In this document: piece by piece, positions 1 through 8,247 of the stretch | Numbering within the stretch: position 1 is the stretch's first letter | Layout of the letters: every line of letters begins with the position of its first letter | NCBI RefSeq assembly: GCF_900637205.1 | Contig: NZ_LR134355.1 | Location: 3,162,001 to 3,226,000, forward strand | Origin: Mycolicibacterium chitae | Lineage (GTDB): Bacteria > Actinomycetota > Actinomycetes > Mycobacteriales > Mycobacteriaceae | Length of the DNA: 64,000 bases | Direction of reading: 5' to 3' | Position numbers and translations under genes: made by a program | The notes under the pieces: generated by a model | The model's input: the letters and a program-made list of their open reading frames with translations, nothing else | Database searches by the model: none | What the model was told of the DNA's origin: nothing

Positions 1-962
1 AGAACTACCTCGACGCCATCGACCGGGCGGCAGAGCAGGTGTTCGACGACAACGGCCTGCGCATCGGCGAACTCGACACCCAGCTGATCGCCGTGCTCGC
101 CGAACAGCACGGCATCACGGTGATCCTCGACGACGGCGACGCTCTGGGCGTCCACGCCAAGCGGCGCTATCACTCGGTCGCCAGGACGTTGCACATCGCC
201 CGCTGGCTGCGGCCGGGCCAACGCGCATTTCAACTGGCGACCCAGTTGGCGTTGCTGGACCACGGCGAGTTGTTCGACGCGGTCCTGGCCGGCGACGACC
301 GCCTGTCCCACGAGGCCCGCGAGGTGGCCCGGATCGGGCTGGCGAACTACTTCGCCGGCGCCCTGCTGCTGCCCTACCGCCAGTTCCTGCGTGCCGCCGA
401 GACGCAGCGCTACGACATCGACCGCCTCGCCCGGCAATTCGAAGTCGGGTTCGAGACCATCTGCCACCGGCTCTCGACGCTGCAACGCCCCGATGCCCGC
501 GGCGTGCCGTTCATCTTCGTGCGGGCCGACGCGGCCGGCAACATCTCGAAGCGGCAGTCCGCGACGGCGTTTCACTTCTCCCGCGTCGGGGGTAGCTGTC
601 CGCTGTGGGTCGTGCACCATGCGTTCGGACGCCCGGGCGAATTCATCACCCAGGTCGCGGAGATGCCCGACGGACGCTCCTACCTATGGATCGCCCGAAC
701 CACCGAGGCGTCGCCGAATCATTATCTGGGACCACGGAAATCGTTCGCCATCGGTCTGGGCTGTGAACTAGGGCAGGCGGACAAGCTGGTGTACTCGGCA
801 GGTATCGACGTGACCGACAGCCGAACCCGGGTTCCCATCGGAGCCGGCTGCAAGGTCTGTGACCGCCCGGCGTGCGCGCAGCGCGCCTTTCCCTACGTCG
901 GCCGCCCGGTCGACGTGGACCCCCACACCAGCACGGACCTGCCCTACGCCGCGCGCACCTGA
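1..962 (+). CDS. RamB/PrpR-type XRE-family regulator, 5' end outside window
   Basis: This is the C-terminal part of a short-chain fatty-acid metabolism regulator. The reading frame is open from base 3, so the start codon and the N-terminal helix-turn-helix lie upstream of the window; the first in-window GTG (39) is not the true start. An IrrE-like (DUF955) segment comes first, around HSVARTLHIARWL, and a DUF2083-type C-terminal domain follows. The Cys motif GCKVCDRPAC near the end is the signature of RamB and PrpR (glyoxylate and methylcitrate control); in PrpR such cysteines are reported to hold an iron-sulfur cluster. It ends 7 bp before the convergent dprA stop. RamB versus PrpR cannot be decided without the N-terminus. 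Confidence 0.85.
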   Translation, partial: NYLDAIDRAAEQVFDDNGLRIGELDTQLIAVLAEQHGITVILDDGDALGVHAKRRYHSVARTLHIARWLRPGQRAFQLATQLALLDHGELFDAVLAGDDRLSHEAREVARIGLANYFAGALLLPYRQFLRAAETQRYDIDRLARQFEVGFETICHRLSTLQRPDARGVPFIFVRADAAGNISKRQSATAFHFSRVGGSCPLWVVHHAFGRPGEFITQVAEMPDGRSYLWIARTTEASPNHYLGPRKSFAIGLGCELGQADKLVYSAGIDVTDSRTRVPIGAGCKVCDRPACAQRAFPYVGRPVDVDPHTSTDLPYAART

Positions 963-969
963 ACGACGT

Positions 970-2103
970 TCACCCGGCGGCCCGCCGCGCGATCCGCCAC
1001 CTCCCGTCGCGCTGCTCGATCAGGCCCGCGATCTCCAGCGTGGTCAGCGGCGCCAGGATCTGTTGGGCGGGCAGGGCCGCGGCCACGGCGATCTGTTCGA
1101 CGGTGGCCCCACCGCGGCCCGGCAGCGCCTCGAACACCGTGCGTTCGACCTCGGTCAGCCCGTCCAGCGGGGACACCGGGTGCTGCGGGTCCTCGGCGAG
1201 TTCACCCATCCGGCCGACGATCTCGACGATCTCCTGCGGGCGGGTCACCAGTTCCGCCCCGCGGCGCAGCAACTGGTGACAGCCCGCGGAGGCCCCCGAG
1301 GTCACCGGGCCGGGCACCGCGCACACCACCCGGCCCATCGCGGCGGCCCAGGCCGCGGTGTTGGCCGCGCCGCTGCGCAGCCCCGCCTCCACCACCACCG
1401 TGCTCCCGGAGACGGCCGCCACCAGTCGATTACGCGTGAGGAAGCGATGCCGCGCGGGTCGCACCCCCGGCGGATATTCGGTCAGCAGCAGCCCCGAGGT
1501 GGCGATGCGGTGCAGCAGCGCCGAATGCCCGGCCGGGTAGAACACGTCGATTCCGCCGGCCAACACCGCGACGGTGGTGCCGGCCCCGGCCAGGGCGGCG
1601 CGATGCGCAGCGCCGTCGATCCCGTAGGCCCCGCCGGAGACCACTGCCACCTCGTGTTCAACCAGCCCGGTGGCCAGGTCCGCGGCCACGTGCTCGCCGT
1701 AGGCGGTGGCCGCGCGGGTCCCGACGATCGCCGCCGACCGCCACGCGATGTCGTCGAGCCGGCCCGGCCCCAACGCCCACAACACCAGGGGCGCGCCGCC
1801 ACGCGGCCGGTCCCGCATGGCGTCGGCGCCGAAGACCGTGAAGACCAACTGCGGCCACTCGTCGTCGTCGGCGGTGATCAGCCGCCCACCGCGGCGGTCC
1901 AGCAGTTCCAGATCGGCTGCCGTGCAGTCCAGTTCGCGCCGCGCGGCGGTCAACTCCCGCAGCTTGTCGGGCACCTCGCCGCGACGCACCAGCGCGGCGG
2001 CCTCCACTGGGCCGCGCTCGGCCACCAGCGCGTCCAGCGGTGGGCACGGTGGCTCCACCACCCGGGACAGATACGCCCAAGCACGTCGCTGGTCGGCGGT
2101 CAT
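970..2103 (-). CDS. dprA: DNA-processing protein DprA (Smf)
   Basis: DprA binds single-stranded DNA and loads RecA during natural transformation; its role in mycobacteria is not established. The 377-residue protein has the DprA Rossmann-like core: VGTR near residue 127, the SGGAYGID signature at about 156-163 and a C-terminal winged-helix (DprA_WH) from about residue 310. The ATG start overlaps the stop of the upstream Mg-chelatase-like gene by 4 bp (ATGA), so the two are probably translationally coupled. Gene order yraN - chelatase-like - dprA matches M. tuberculosis Rv2898c-Rv2896c. The product is full length with no sign of decay. Confidence 0.93.
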   Translation of the reverse strand: MTADQRRAWAYLSRVVEPPCPPLDALVAERGPVEAAALVRRGEVPDKLRELTAARRELDCTAADLELLDRRGGRLITADDDEWPQLVFTVFGADAMRDRPRGGAPLVLWALGPGRLDDIAWRSAAIVGTRAATAYGEHVAADLATGLVEHEVAVVSGGAYGIDGAAHRAALAGAGTTVAVLAGGIDVFYPAGHSALLHRIATSGLLLTEYPPGVRPARHRFLTRNRLVAAVSGSTVVVEAGLRSGAANTAAWAAAMGRVVCAVPGPVTSGASAGCHQLLRRGAELVTRPQEIVEIVGRMGELAEDPQHPVSPLDGLTEVERTVFEALPGRGGATVEQIAVAAALPAQQILAPLTTLEIAGLIEQRDGRWRIARRAAG

Positions 2104-3611
2104 CGGACCGACCCCGGCTGCCGGAACCCGAGTGCCACCGTGATGTCCTCCTGGTTGGGCGAGGTGCGGCCGGCCAGGTCACACAGCGACCAGGCGACCC
2201 GCAGTGTGCGATCCACCCCGCGGATGCTGAGCAACCCGCGGTCCAGCGCGGTGCGCACCGGGGCCATGGCGGCGCGGCCGGGCCGAAATCCGCGCCGCAG
2301 CACCGGTCCGGGCACCTCGGCATTGGTCCGCACCCCCAGGACGCGCCAGCGTTGCGCCGCGGCCTCCCGCGCGGCGGCGACCCGTGCCCGCACCGCGGCG
2401 GTGGGCTCGCCGATCTCGTCGCCGAGGGCGCCGGAGCGCGCCGTCTGCATCTGAACCCGCAGGTCCACGCGGTCGAGCAGCGGCCCGGACAGCTTGCCCA
2501 GATAGCGCCGCTTGACCGCTCCGGGGCAGAGGCACTCCTGCGGATCGGCGGGCGCGCACGGGCACAGGTTCGCCGCCAGCACCAACTGAAACCGGGCCGG
2601 GTACCGCGCCACCCCGTCGCGCCGCGCCAGCCGGATCTCCCCCTCCTCGAGCGGGGTGCGCAGGGCCTCCATGACGCTGACCCCGATCTCCGCGCATTCG
2701 TCGAGGAACAACACCCCGCGGTGGGCCTGGCTGACCGCACCCGGGCGTGCAAGACCCGTACCGCCGCCGACCAGCGCCGCCACGCTCGAGGTGTGATGGG
2801 GAGCCACGAATGGCGGGCGGGTGATCAGCGGGGTCTCCTCCGAGAGCAGCCCGGCCACCGAATGGATGGCCGTGACCTCCAGCGCCTCGTCCGGTGACAG
2901 CGGCGGCAGCAGTCCCGGAAGGCGCTGGGCCAGCATGGTTTTCCCGATGCCCGGCGGCCCGGTGAGCATCAGGTTGTGCCCGCCGGCGGCCGCGACCTCC
3001 ACCGCGTAGCGCGCCTGGGTCTGCCCCACCACCTCGGCGAGATCCGCGAGGGCGTCGTCGTCCGGGGTTCCCACTGCCACCCGGTCAGCCAGGCGCGCCT
3101 TGCCGGCCAACCAGGCCTGCAATTGGCGCAGCGATCGGACGCCGAGCACCTCGATGCCCTCGACCAGGCTGGCCTCCGCCAGGTTCGCCATCGGCACCAC
3201 CGTCACCGGCCAGCCCTCCCGGCGGGCCGCCAGCACCGCCGGGAGCACACCGCGCACCGGCCGCACCCGGCCGTCCAGGGCCAGCTCGCCGAGCAGGATC
3301 GTCTTGTCCAGGTGCGGCCACGACTTCTTCTGGCTGGCCGATAACACCGAGGCGGCCAGGGCGAGGTCGTAGACGCTGCCCATCTTCGGCAGCGTCGCCG
3401 GCGACAGCGCGAGGGTCAGTCGCGCCATCGGCCACTCGCCGCCACTGTTGGTCACCGCCGAGCGGACCCGGTTGCGCGACTCCTGCACCGCCGTGTCGGG
3501 CAGACCGACCAGGTGCACGCCGGGCAACCCGGAGGTGATGTCGGCCTCGATCTCCACCAGTTCGCCCTGCAATCCGGTGACGCCCACCGAGTAGGCCCGT
3601 CCGAGCGCCAT
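2100..3611 (-). CDS. YifB/ComM-family Mg-chelatase-like AAA+ ATPase
   Basis: An AAA+ ATPase of the YifB/ComM family, a relative of magnesium chelatase subunit ChlI; ComM is a branch-migration helicase used in transformation in Vibrio. With the start at MALGRAYSVG the product is 503 residues. It has an N-terminal ChlI-like domain, Walker A GPPGIGKT at about 218-225, Walker B LFLDE at about 301-305 and a C-terminal Mg_chelatase_C domain. A longer open frame runs to 3722, but this ATG overlaps the yraN stop by 1 bp (TGATG) and matches the family N-terminus, so I chose it. It is the middle gene of yraN - this gene - dprA. Confidence 0.92.
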   Translation of the reverse strand: MALGRAYSVGVTGLQGELVEIEADITSGLPGVHLVGLPDTAVQESRNRVRSAVTNSGGEWPMARLTLALSPATLPKMGSVYDLALAASVLSASQKKSWPHLDKTILLGELALDGRVRPVRGVLPAVLAARREGWPVTVVPMANLAEASLVEGIEVLGVRSLRQLQAWLAGKARLADRVAVGTPDDDALADLAEVVGQTQARYAVEVAAAGGHNLMLTGPPGIGKTMLAQRLPGLLPPLSPDEALEVTAIHSVAGLLSEETPLITRPPFVAPHHTSSVAALVGGGTGLARPGAVSQAHRGVLFLDECAEIGVSVMEALRTPLEEGEIRLARRDGVARYPARFQLVLAANLCPCAPADPQECLCPGAVKRRYLGKLSGPLLDRVDLRVQMQTARSGALGDEIGEPTAAVRARVAAAREAAAQRWRVLGVRTNAEVPGPVLRRGFRPGRAAMAPVRTALDRGLLSIRGVDRTLRVAWSLCDLAGRTSPNQEDITVALGFRQPGSVR

Positions 3612-3979
3612 CACGCCACGCCCCGCAGATGGTTGATCTCCGGGGTGCGGCGCCGCCCGATCCGGACCCCGATGACGTCGATGCGCAGACCCCGATACCG
3701 GCGGTCCTGACCGGCCAGCCACAGGCCCGCCAGGCGGCGCAACCGGCGCACCTTCTGCGGTGGCACCGCCTCGGCCAGGCCGCCGAAGCCGTCCCCGGTG
3801 CGTGTCTTGACCTCGACGAAAACCACGGTGCCGGAGCCGTTCTCGACGGCGATGACATCGAGCTCGCCGTAGCGGCAGCGCCAGTTGCGCGCCAGGATGG
3901 TCAACCCCAGGTTCTGCAGATGCTCAACGGCCAGTTGCTCCCCCAGCGCCCCCAGCTGGGCCCGCGTCCACGTCGTCAT
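3611..3979 (-). CDS. UPF0102/YraN family nuclease-like protein
   Basis: A small protein of the YraN (UPF0102) family with a restriction-endonuclease-like fold, of unproven function, equivalent to Rv2898c. Possible active-site residues fit the family: GELDVIA (Asp about 41) and FVEVKTR (Glu about 56, Lys about 58). I place the start at MTTWTRAQLG (122 aa). The frame is open to 4009, giving ten extra residues that are atypical for the family. It is the first gene of the operon with the YifB-like ATPase and dprA. Confidence 0.88.
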   Translation of the reverse strand: MTTWTRAQLGALGEQLAVEHLQNLGLTILARNWRCRYGELDVIAVENGSGTVVFVEVKTRTGDGFGGLAEAVPPQKVRRLRRLAGLWLAGQDRRYRGLRIDVIGVRIGRRRTPEINHLRGVA

Positions 3980-4051
3980 GGCACCCAGGGTGGGCGCAGC
4001 ACCCGACATCGCGTGCTCGCCTCATCGGCTTTTCCGGGTCAGGAAGCGCTG

Positions 4052-4060
4052 TTGTCCACA
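4052..4060 (+). promoter_or_regulatory. Perfect DnaA-box-like 9-mer upstream of yraN
   Basis: The 9-mer TTGTCCACA is the consensus DnaA box of mycobacteria as I recall it. A partial copy (GATCCACA) follows at about 4071-4078. Both lie in the 220-bp gap upstream of yraN, just before the Abi insert. One perfect box is not an origin; it could be a DnaA-titration or regulatory site, or chance. Confidence 0.4.
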
Positions 4061-4126
4061 GTCGGGTCTCGATCCACAGCCCGGGCTGGACCAGCCGCAT
4101 CGGCCCGAAGACCACGAAGTCCGAAG

Positions 4127-4135
4127 TGGTATCTT
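4127..4135 (+). promoter_or_regulatory. Extended -10 promoter for the Abi-associated RNA
   Basis: TG-n-TATCTT reads as an extended -10 (TG at 4127-4128, hexamer 4130-4135). I see no convincing -35. A start about 7 nt downstream falls at about 4142, six bases before the hairpin at 4148-4179, which fits a promoter made to transcribe the structured RNA. Confidence 0.45.
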
Positions 4136-4141
4136 GGTCAC

Positions 4142-4186
4142 ATCATGATCAGCCCGTTGCCGTAAAGGCGCGGGCTGATTTTCTTT
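4142..4186 (+). ncRNA. Candidate abiF-type antitoxin RNA hairpin upstream of the Abi_2 gene
   Basis: A 9-bp perfect stem (4148-4156 with 4171-4179, ATCAGCCCG/CGGGCTGAT) carries an inner stem GCC/GGC (4159-4161 with 4167-4169), a wobble pair, a one-base bulge and the apical loop GTAAA. A T-rich tract (4179-4186) follows, so the whole resembles an intrinsic terminator. It sits 12 nt before the Abi_2 start. Abi_2/AbiF genes are known to carry a conserved structured RNA directly upstream (the abiF RNA motif), recently described as the antitoxin of AbiF. The stem is seen directly; membership of that RNA family is an inference. The 5' end is a guess from the -10 box. Confidence 0.65.
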
Positions 4187-4198
4187 CCGGAAAGGCAC

Positions 4199-5185
4199 AT
4201 GGCGGAGTACACGAAGCCCTGGCTGTCCGTCGGCGAGCAGATCGAACGGCTGGTCGACCATGGAGTAGAGGTAGGCGACCGCGGTCGCGCGTCCACCTTC
4301 TTGCATGCGATCGGGTACTACCGCCTCACGGGCTACCTCTATCCCTTTCGAGAGTCCGAACAGTACGTCGACGACGATGGCCGCTCACGAACGCGCGTTC
4401 TCAGCCGCTATCGGCCTGGTACGACACTCCGGCACGCCGAGGAGATCATAAGTTTCGATCGGCGGCTGCGGATGCTTGTCATGGAAGGCGTCGAGCGGAT
4501 CGAGGTCGCCGTACGGATGCGAATTGGGCATGTTCTCGGGCGCTCCTCGCCCTTTGCCCACGAGGACCCTGGCTGCTTCACTCCGACATTCACAGCGGCC
4601 AGCACCGACACTCGCATGCCCGCGCCGAGCAAGCACGTGCAATGGCTACAACGGGTCAACGTGCGCAGGGCCAGTTCGGATGAGCAGTTCGTCGAGCACT
4701 TTCGGGAGAAGTACGACGGTCGGATGCCGATCTGGGCTCTGACCGAGATCCTCGAGCTCGGTCATCTCTCCCTCCTCTACACGGGCATGAATCAGAAAGA
4801 AGCGGAAGAAATCGCCACCGTCTTCGACGTCCCGACGAAAAAGCTCATGGCCAGCTGGCTTGCCAGTCTGAATTACGTGCGTAACGTAGCCGCGCACCAC
4901 GCACGGCTGTTCAATCGCAAGCTCCAGAACGCACCGTCCAGGCCAAAGGTCGGTCAGATTCCGGTCCTCGACCACCTGCGAAACGAAGAAAGCGCGAAGG
5001 GTGCCTTCGGCACCTACAACGCGCTGGCAGTAATTGCCCATCTGCTGCCGTCAATCGAACCCGACAACGAGTGGACACCGCAGGTCGCCAACCTACTGCG
5101 GGAGTTCCCAACCTCGGGCGCCCTGACCCTGAAGTCGATGGGGACGCCGCAAGACTGGGAGTCGCTGGATCTCTGGCACTCCTGA
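4199..5185 (+). CDS. AbiF-type (Abi_2 family) abortive-infection HEPN protein
   Basis: An Abi_2-domain protein (328 aa) of the AbiD/AbiF group: candidate HEPN ribonuclease toxins acting in abortive phage infection. Family motifs occur in order: IGYYRLTGYLYPFR at about 38-51, FDRRLR near 86-91, VERIEVAVR near 98-106, PIWALTE near 177-183, and the HEPN motif RNVAAHH with Arg228 and His233/His234 (Rx4-5H), followed by RLFNRKL. Catalytic residues are intact and length is normal. GGAAAGG at 4189-4195 is the ribosome site. The gene uses more A/T-ending codons than its neighbours and lies between yraN and a DUF6188 gene, where M. tuberculosis has fdhD/fdhF, so it is probably acquired. The RNA hairpin just upstream is its likely antitoxin. 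Confidence 0.88.
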   Translation: MAEYTKPWLSVGEQIERLVDHGVEVGDRGRASTFLHAIGYYRLTGYLYPFRESEQYVDDDGRSRTRVLSRYRPGTTLRHAEEIISFDRRLRMLVMEGVERIEVAVRMRIGHVLGRSSPFAHEDPGCFTPTFTAASTDTRMPAPSKHVQWLQRVNVRRASSDEQFVEHFREKYDGRMPIWALTEILELGHLSLLYTGMNQKEAEEIATVFDVPTKKLMASWLASLNYVRNVAAHHARLFNRKLQNAPSRPKVGQIPVLDHLRNEESAKGAFGTYNALAVIAHLLPSIEPDNEWTPQVANLLREFPTSGALTLKSMGTPQDWESLDLWHS

Positions 5186-5243
5186 GGCAGCCGCCACAGG
5201 ACGGCACGCCCACCGCCCCAACGGAACTCCACCCGGCGCATTA

Positions 5244-5663
5244 TCAGTGGATCGCGGTGGTGTCCTCGTCGTCGATGTCGTGGCGCACCACCCGCACCCG
5301 CCCGTGCGGCAGGCAGGCCATGTAGCCGTGGTACTTGCCGTAGAGCTCCCACGCGGTGGCGCGCTCGTCCGGGTCGACGTCGATGCGGTGCCCCCGGGAG
5401 AACCCCAGGTGCAGACAGCCCTCGTCGTCGCACCGGGCGTGGGTGCACACCGCGCCGGCCAGATCCAGCAGCGGCCGCTGCTGCGCGGGCACGTTGGTCG
5501 GGTCGATCAGCACCTGCTCCTCGGGGTAGCGACCCACCGGAGGCACCGTCAGCCGCATCGGCCCGGAGATGACCAGTTCGTTGTAGTCGTCGAGATTGAG
5601 GACCAGACCGCCGTGCAGCGAGACCCGCTGGACAGTGCACTGCTCGATCCATTGCGTGAGCAT
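5244..5663 (-). CDS. DUF6188-like conserved protein of unknown function
   Basis: A 139-residue acidic cytoplasmic protein starting MLTQWIEQCTVQ. I recognise it as a mycobacterial conserved hypothetical (probably DUF6188) and assign no activity. The start at 5663 is preceded by GGGAG eight bases upstream; an upstream GTG at 5681 adds six residues but lacks support. A possible metal site is C-THARC-DDEGCLH-L, with three Cys and two His in the middle of the protein. It converges on the Abi gene with a 58-bp gap that holds nothing recognisable. Confidence 0.7.
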   Translation of the reverse strand: MLTQWIEQCTVQRVSLHGGLVLNLDDYNELVISGPMRLTVPPVGRYPEEQVLIDPTNVPAQQRPLLDLAGAVCTHARCDDEGCLHLGFSRGHRIDVDPDERATAWELYGKYHGYMACLPHGRVRVVRHDIDDEDTTAIH

Positions 5664-5722
5664 GACCGCTCCCTTCGCCACGTCATCGGGGCAGGTCTAC
5701 ATGGTATGCCCGCGGCGGCGGC

Positions 5723-6028
5723 CTATTCGGGCAGTCGCAGCTCGGGCTTCTCGACCTCTTCGATGTTGACGTCCTTGAACGTGATCACGCGGACCTGCTT
5801 GACGAAGCGCGCCGGCCGGTACATGTCCCACACCCAGGCGTCGGCCAACCGCAGTTCGAAGTACACCTCGCCGTCGGCGTTGCGCGGGATCAACTCGACG
5901 CTGTTGGCCAGGTAGAACCGCCGCTCGGTCTCCACGACGTAGCTGAACTGCCCGACGATGTCCTTGTACTCGCGGTACAGCGAGAGCTCCATCTCGGTCT
6001 CGTACTTCTCGAGATCTTCAGCACTCAT
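5723..6028 (-). CDS. DUF2469 family protein (Rv2901c-like)
   Basis: A 101-residue actinobacterial core protein of unknown function, starting [14 protein letters not shown]. It is rich in aromatic residues and acidic, with no signal peptide or membrane segment. An upstream open frame exists, but the ATG at 6028 overlaps the rnhB stop by 4 bp (ATGA), and AAGGA lies about 11 nt before it. It is co-transcribed with rnhB and lepB, the usual order in mycobacteria. Confidence 0.92.
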   Translation of the reverse strand: MSAEDLEKYETEMELSLYREYKDIVGQFSYVVETERRFYLANSVELIPRNADGEVYFELRLADAWVWDMYRPARFVKQVRVITFKDVNIEEVEKPELRLPE

Positions 6029-6729
6029 CTGTTTCGCAGTCCTTCTCGTGTCCGATCGATGTTCCCAGGCTCGCACGGTACGGCGAGCCGGCGCACGTTG
6101 ATGAACGAATACCGGTGCGCACGGCTCGGGCCCAGCTCGGCCAGCGCCGCGCTGTGGCCGGGGGTGCTGTAGCCCTTGTGCTCGGCGAAACCATAGCCGG
6201 GATGGGTCGAATCCATCTCGACCATCAGCCGGTCCCGGCTGACCTTCGCCAGCACGCTGGCCGCGGCGATGCAGGCCGCCGCCCCGTCCCCGCCGATCAC
6301 CGGCAGCGACGGCACCGGCAGGCCGGGCACCCGGAAGCCGTCGGAGAGCACGTAGCCGGGGCGCACCGAGAGCCCGGCCACCGCCCGCCGCATCCCCTCA
6401 ATGTTGGCCACGTGCACGCCGCGCCGGTCCACCTCGGTGGAGTCGATGAAGACGATGTGAAATGCCAAGGCGTACCGGCGGATCAGCGGGAACAGCTGTT
6501 CGCGCTGCTTCTCGGTGAGGCGCTTGGAGTCGTCGAGCAGCGACAGGCTCTCCCGCCGGTTGGGACCCAGCACGCAGGCGGCCACCACCAGCGGACCGGC
6601 GCACGCGCCGCGACCCACCTCGTCGACCCCGGCCACCGGGCCCAGCCCGCTGCGGTACAGCGCGGACTCCAGGGTGCGCATCCCGGAAGACTTGCGGATG
6701 ATCGCCCGCGGCGGCCACACGGTGGTCAC
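6025..6729 (-). CDS. rnhB: Ribonuclease HII
   Basis: RNase HII removes RNA from RNA-DNA hybrids, including single ribonucleotides misincorporated in DNA. The 234-residue protein carries the family signature GVDEVGRG (Asp36, Glu37) and a second acidic cluster around DSTEVD; the conserved SDGFRVPG and [11 protein letters not shown] segments follow. It starts with GTG, two bases after the lepB stop, and overlaps the downstream DUF2469 gene by 4 bp. The C-terminus is somewhat long, as in other mycobacterial RnhB proteins. Confidence 0.95.
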   Translation of the reverse strand: MTTVWPPRAIIRKSSGMRTLESALYRSGLGPVAGVDEVGRGACAGPLVVAACVLGPNRRESLSLLDDSKRLTEKQREQLFPLIRRYALAFHIVFIDSTEVDRRGVHVANIEGMRRAVAGLSVRPGYVLSDGFRVPGLPVPSLPVIGGDGAAACIAAASVLAKVSRDRLMVEMDSTHPGYGFAEHKGYSTPGHSAALAELGPSRAHRYSFINVRRLAVPCEPGNIDRTREGLRNR

Positions 6730-6730
6730 G

Positions 6731-7552
6731 CTAACCGCCTTGCTGCGGGTTGACCGAGTTCACCCCGCCCCACCGCGACGGCGGCCAGGCGATGAACTGC
6801 GCCTTACCGATGACGTTCTCCACCGGGATGGTGCCGTTCATCGGATCACCCGTGCAGATCAGCCCCTCCTGGGCGTCCTCGGGCGTGCTGGTGCAGTGGG
6901 CGCGCGAATCCGCCGAGTGGGTCCGGTTGTCCCCCATCACCCACAACCGCTCGTCGGGCACCGTCACCGGGCCGAACTCGTTGCCCAGGCAGGGGTAGAT
7001 GGCCGGGTCGGCGTTCATGGTCTCGGGGTCCAGGTACGGCTCGTGCAGCGGCTTGCCGTCGACGGTCAGGCCCGTCTCGGCGCGGCACTGCACGGTCTGT
7101 CCGCCGACGGCGATGATCCGCTTCACCAGGTCGTTCTGGTCGGGCGGGACGAAACCGATGACCGACAGTGCGTCCTGCACCCAGCGGATCGCGGTGTTGT
7201 CCGAGCGGATCGACTTATAGCCGACGTTCCACGACGGCGGGCCCTTGAAGACCACCACGTCGCCGGGTCCCGGTTCGGTGAACCGATAGGACAGCTTCTC
7301 GACCATGATCCGGTCGCCCACACACCCCGGGCAGCCGTGCAGCGTGGGCTCCATCGACTCCGAGGGAATCAGGTAGGGCCGTGCGATGAACGTCAGCATC
7401 ACGTAGTAGAGAACGAGCGCGATCACCACCAGGATCGCGGCTTCGCGAAGCGCGGAATGCTTCTTGGTCTTCGCGCTGCCGTCCTCGTTGCCACCCTCGG
7501 AGGGGGGCGGGGCCTGCCGTGCAGATTCGGCCGAGTCCTCGGTGTCGGTCAC
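6731..7552 (-). CDS. lepB: Signal peptidase I
   Basis: Type I signal peptidase that cleaves Sec and Tat signal peptides outside the membrane. The 273-residue protein has a charged cytoplasmic N-tail (1-36), one membrane helix (about 38-57), the SxSM box with the nucleophile Ser66, the general base Lys144 in [10 protein letters not shown] and the late GDNR-S-DSR box. It starts with GTG and no Shine-Dalgarno is visible; TACGCT lies 6 nt upstream, so the mRNA may be leaderless. rplS lies upstream; rnhB and the DUF2469 gene lie downstream. Confidence 0.95.
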   Translation of the reverse strand: MTDTEDSAESARQAPPPSEGGNEDGSAKTKKHSALREAAILVVIALVLYYVMLTFIARPYLIPSESMEPTLHGCPGCVGDRIMVEKLSYRFTEPGPGDVVVFKGPPSWNVGYKSIRSDNTAIRWVQDALSVIGFVPPDQNDLVKRIIAVGGQTVQCRAETGLTVDGKPLHEPYLDPETMNADPAIYPCLGNEFGPVTVPDERLWVMGDNRTHSADSRAHCTSTPEDAQEGLICTGDPMNGTIPVENVIGKAQFIAWPPSRWGGVNSVNPQQGG

Positions 7553-7558
7553 GGGATC

Positions 7559-7564
7559 AGCGTA
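7559..7564 (-). promoter_or_regulatory. -10 element for leaderless lepB
   Basis: TACGCT (minus strand) ends 6 nt before the GTG start of lepB, and no Shine-Dalgarno is present. This is the spacing expected if transcription begins at the start codon. No clear -35 is visible. Confidence 0.4.
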
Positions 7565-7578
7565 GCCAGGGGCCGAAG

Positions 7579-7609
7579 GCGACCGCGCAGCGCAGCGTGC
7601 GCGGGTCGC
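7579..7609 (-). terminator. GC-rich hairpin downstream of rplS
   Basis: Arms GCGACC-GCGCA (7579-7589) and TGCGC-G-GGTCGC (7598-7609) form an 11-bp stem with one bulged G and an 8-base loop. It begins 7 bp after the rplS stop and lacks a T-tract, as is common for mycobacterial terminators. Confidence 0.5.
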
Positions 7610-7615
7610 GCAAGA

Positions 7616-7957
7616 TCAGCGCTTCTCCTTGATCTTGGCCTTCTTGCCACGCAGTTCGCGCAGGTAGTACAGCTTGGCCCGGCGCACGTCGCCGCGGGTC
7701 AGCACCTCGATGCGGTCGACGTTGGGCGAGTGGATCGGGAAGGTGCGCTCGACACCGACGCCGTAGCTCTCCTTGCGGACGGTGAACGTCTCGCGGACAC
7801 CGCCACCCTGGCGGCGGATGACGACGCCCTTGAAGACCTGGATACGTTCCTTGGTGCCCTCGATGACCTTCACGTGCACGTTCACGGTGTCGCCGGCGCC
7901 GAAGGCCGGGATGTCGTCGCGCAGCGACGCCTGGTCGACGAAGTCCAGCGTGTTCAT
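7616..7957 (-). CDS. rplS: 50S ribosomal protein L19
   Basis: L19 sits at the 30S-50S interface. The 113-residue product has the normal family length and the conserved [17 protein letters not shown] segment followed by a Lys-rich end. I start it at MNTLDFVDQ because AAGGAAGAG lies just upstream and all bacterial L19 proteins begin near this point; an open frame extends to 7987. The trmD-rimM-khpA-rpsP cluster is next door but separated by lppW on the other strand. Confidence 0.97.
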   Translation of the reverse strand: MNTLDFVDQASLRDDIPAFGAGDTVNVHVKVIEGTKERIQVFKGVVIRRQGGGVRETFTVRKESYGVGVERTFPIHSPNVDRIEVLTRGDVRRAKLYYLRELRGKKAKIKEKR

Positions 7958-8247
7958 CGGTGACTCTTCCTTGCGGTCGCGGCTCATTGCAGCACCGTCC
8001 GCTCGTGGGAGCGATGCGGTTGCCGAGCCGATGTTCGGGCTAAATTACGTTCTCACATGGTTCTCGCGCCGCCGATGCAGACACCAGCAGGCGCGGACAA
8101 CTGCTCAATTGTGCCAGATCAGACCCACTGGAGTGAAATCGCCACCGACGGCGCGCGTCAGGTCCGCGCGGATTAGGGTGAAAACGCGGGCGACCACGCC
8201 ATTACGACGACATTACGCGGCCCGAGTCCGGTGAGGAGATGCCCACG
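7958..8247. other. Divergent intergenic region rplS / lppW
   Basis: About 290 bp with no gene. For rplS (minus strand), TAATTT at 8042-8047 is a possible -10 and would give a long leader. For lppW, GAGGAG at 8233-8238 is the ribosome site. I saw no convincing riboswitch or L19 leader fold. Confidence 0.4.
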
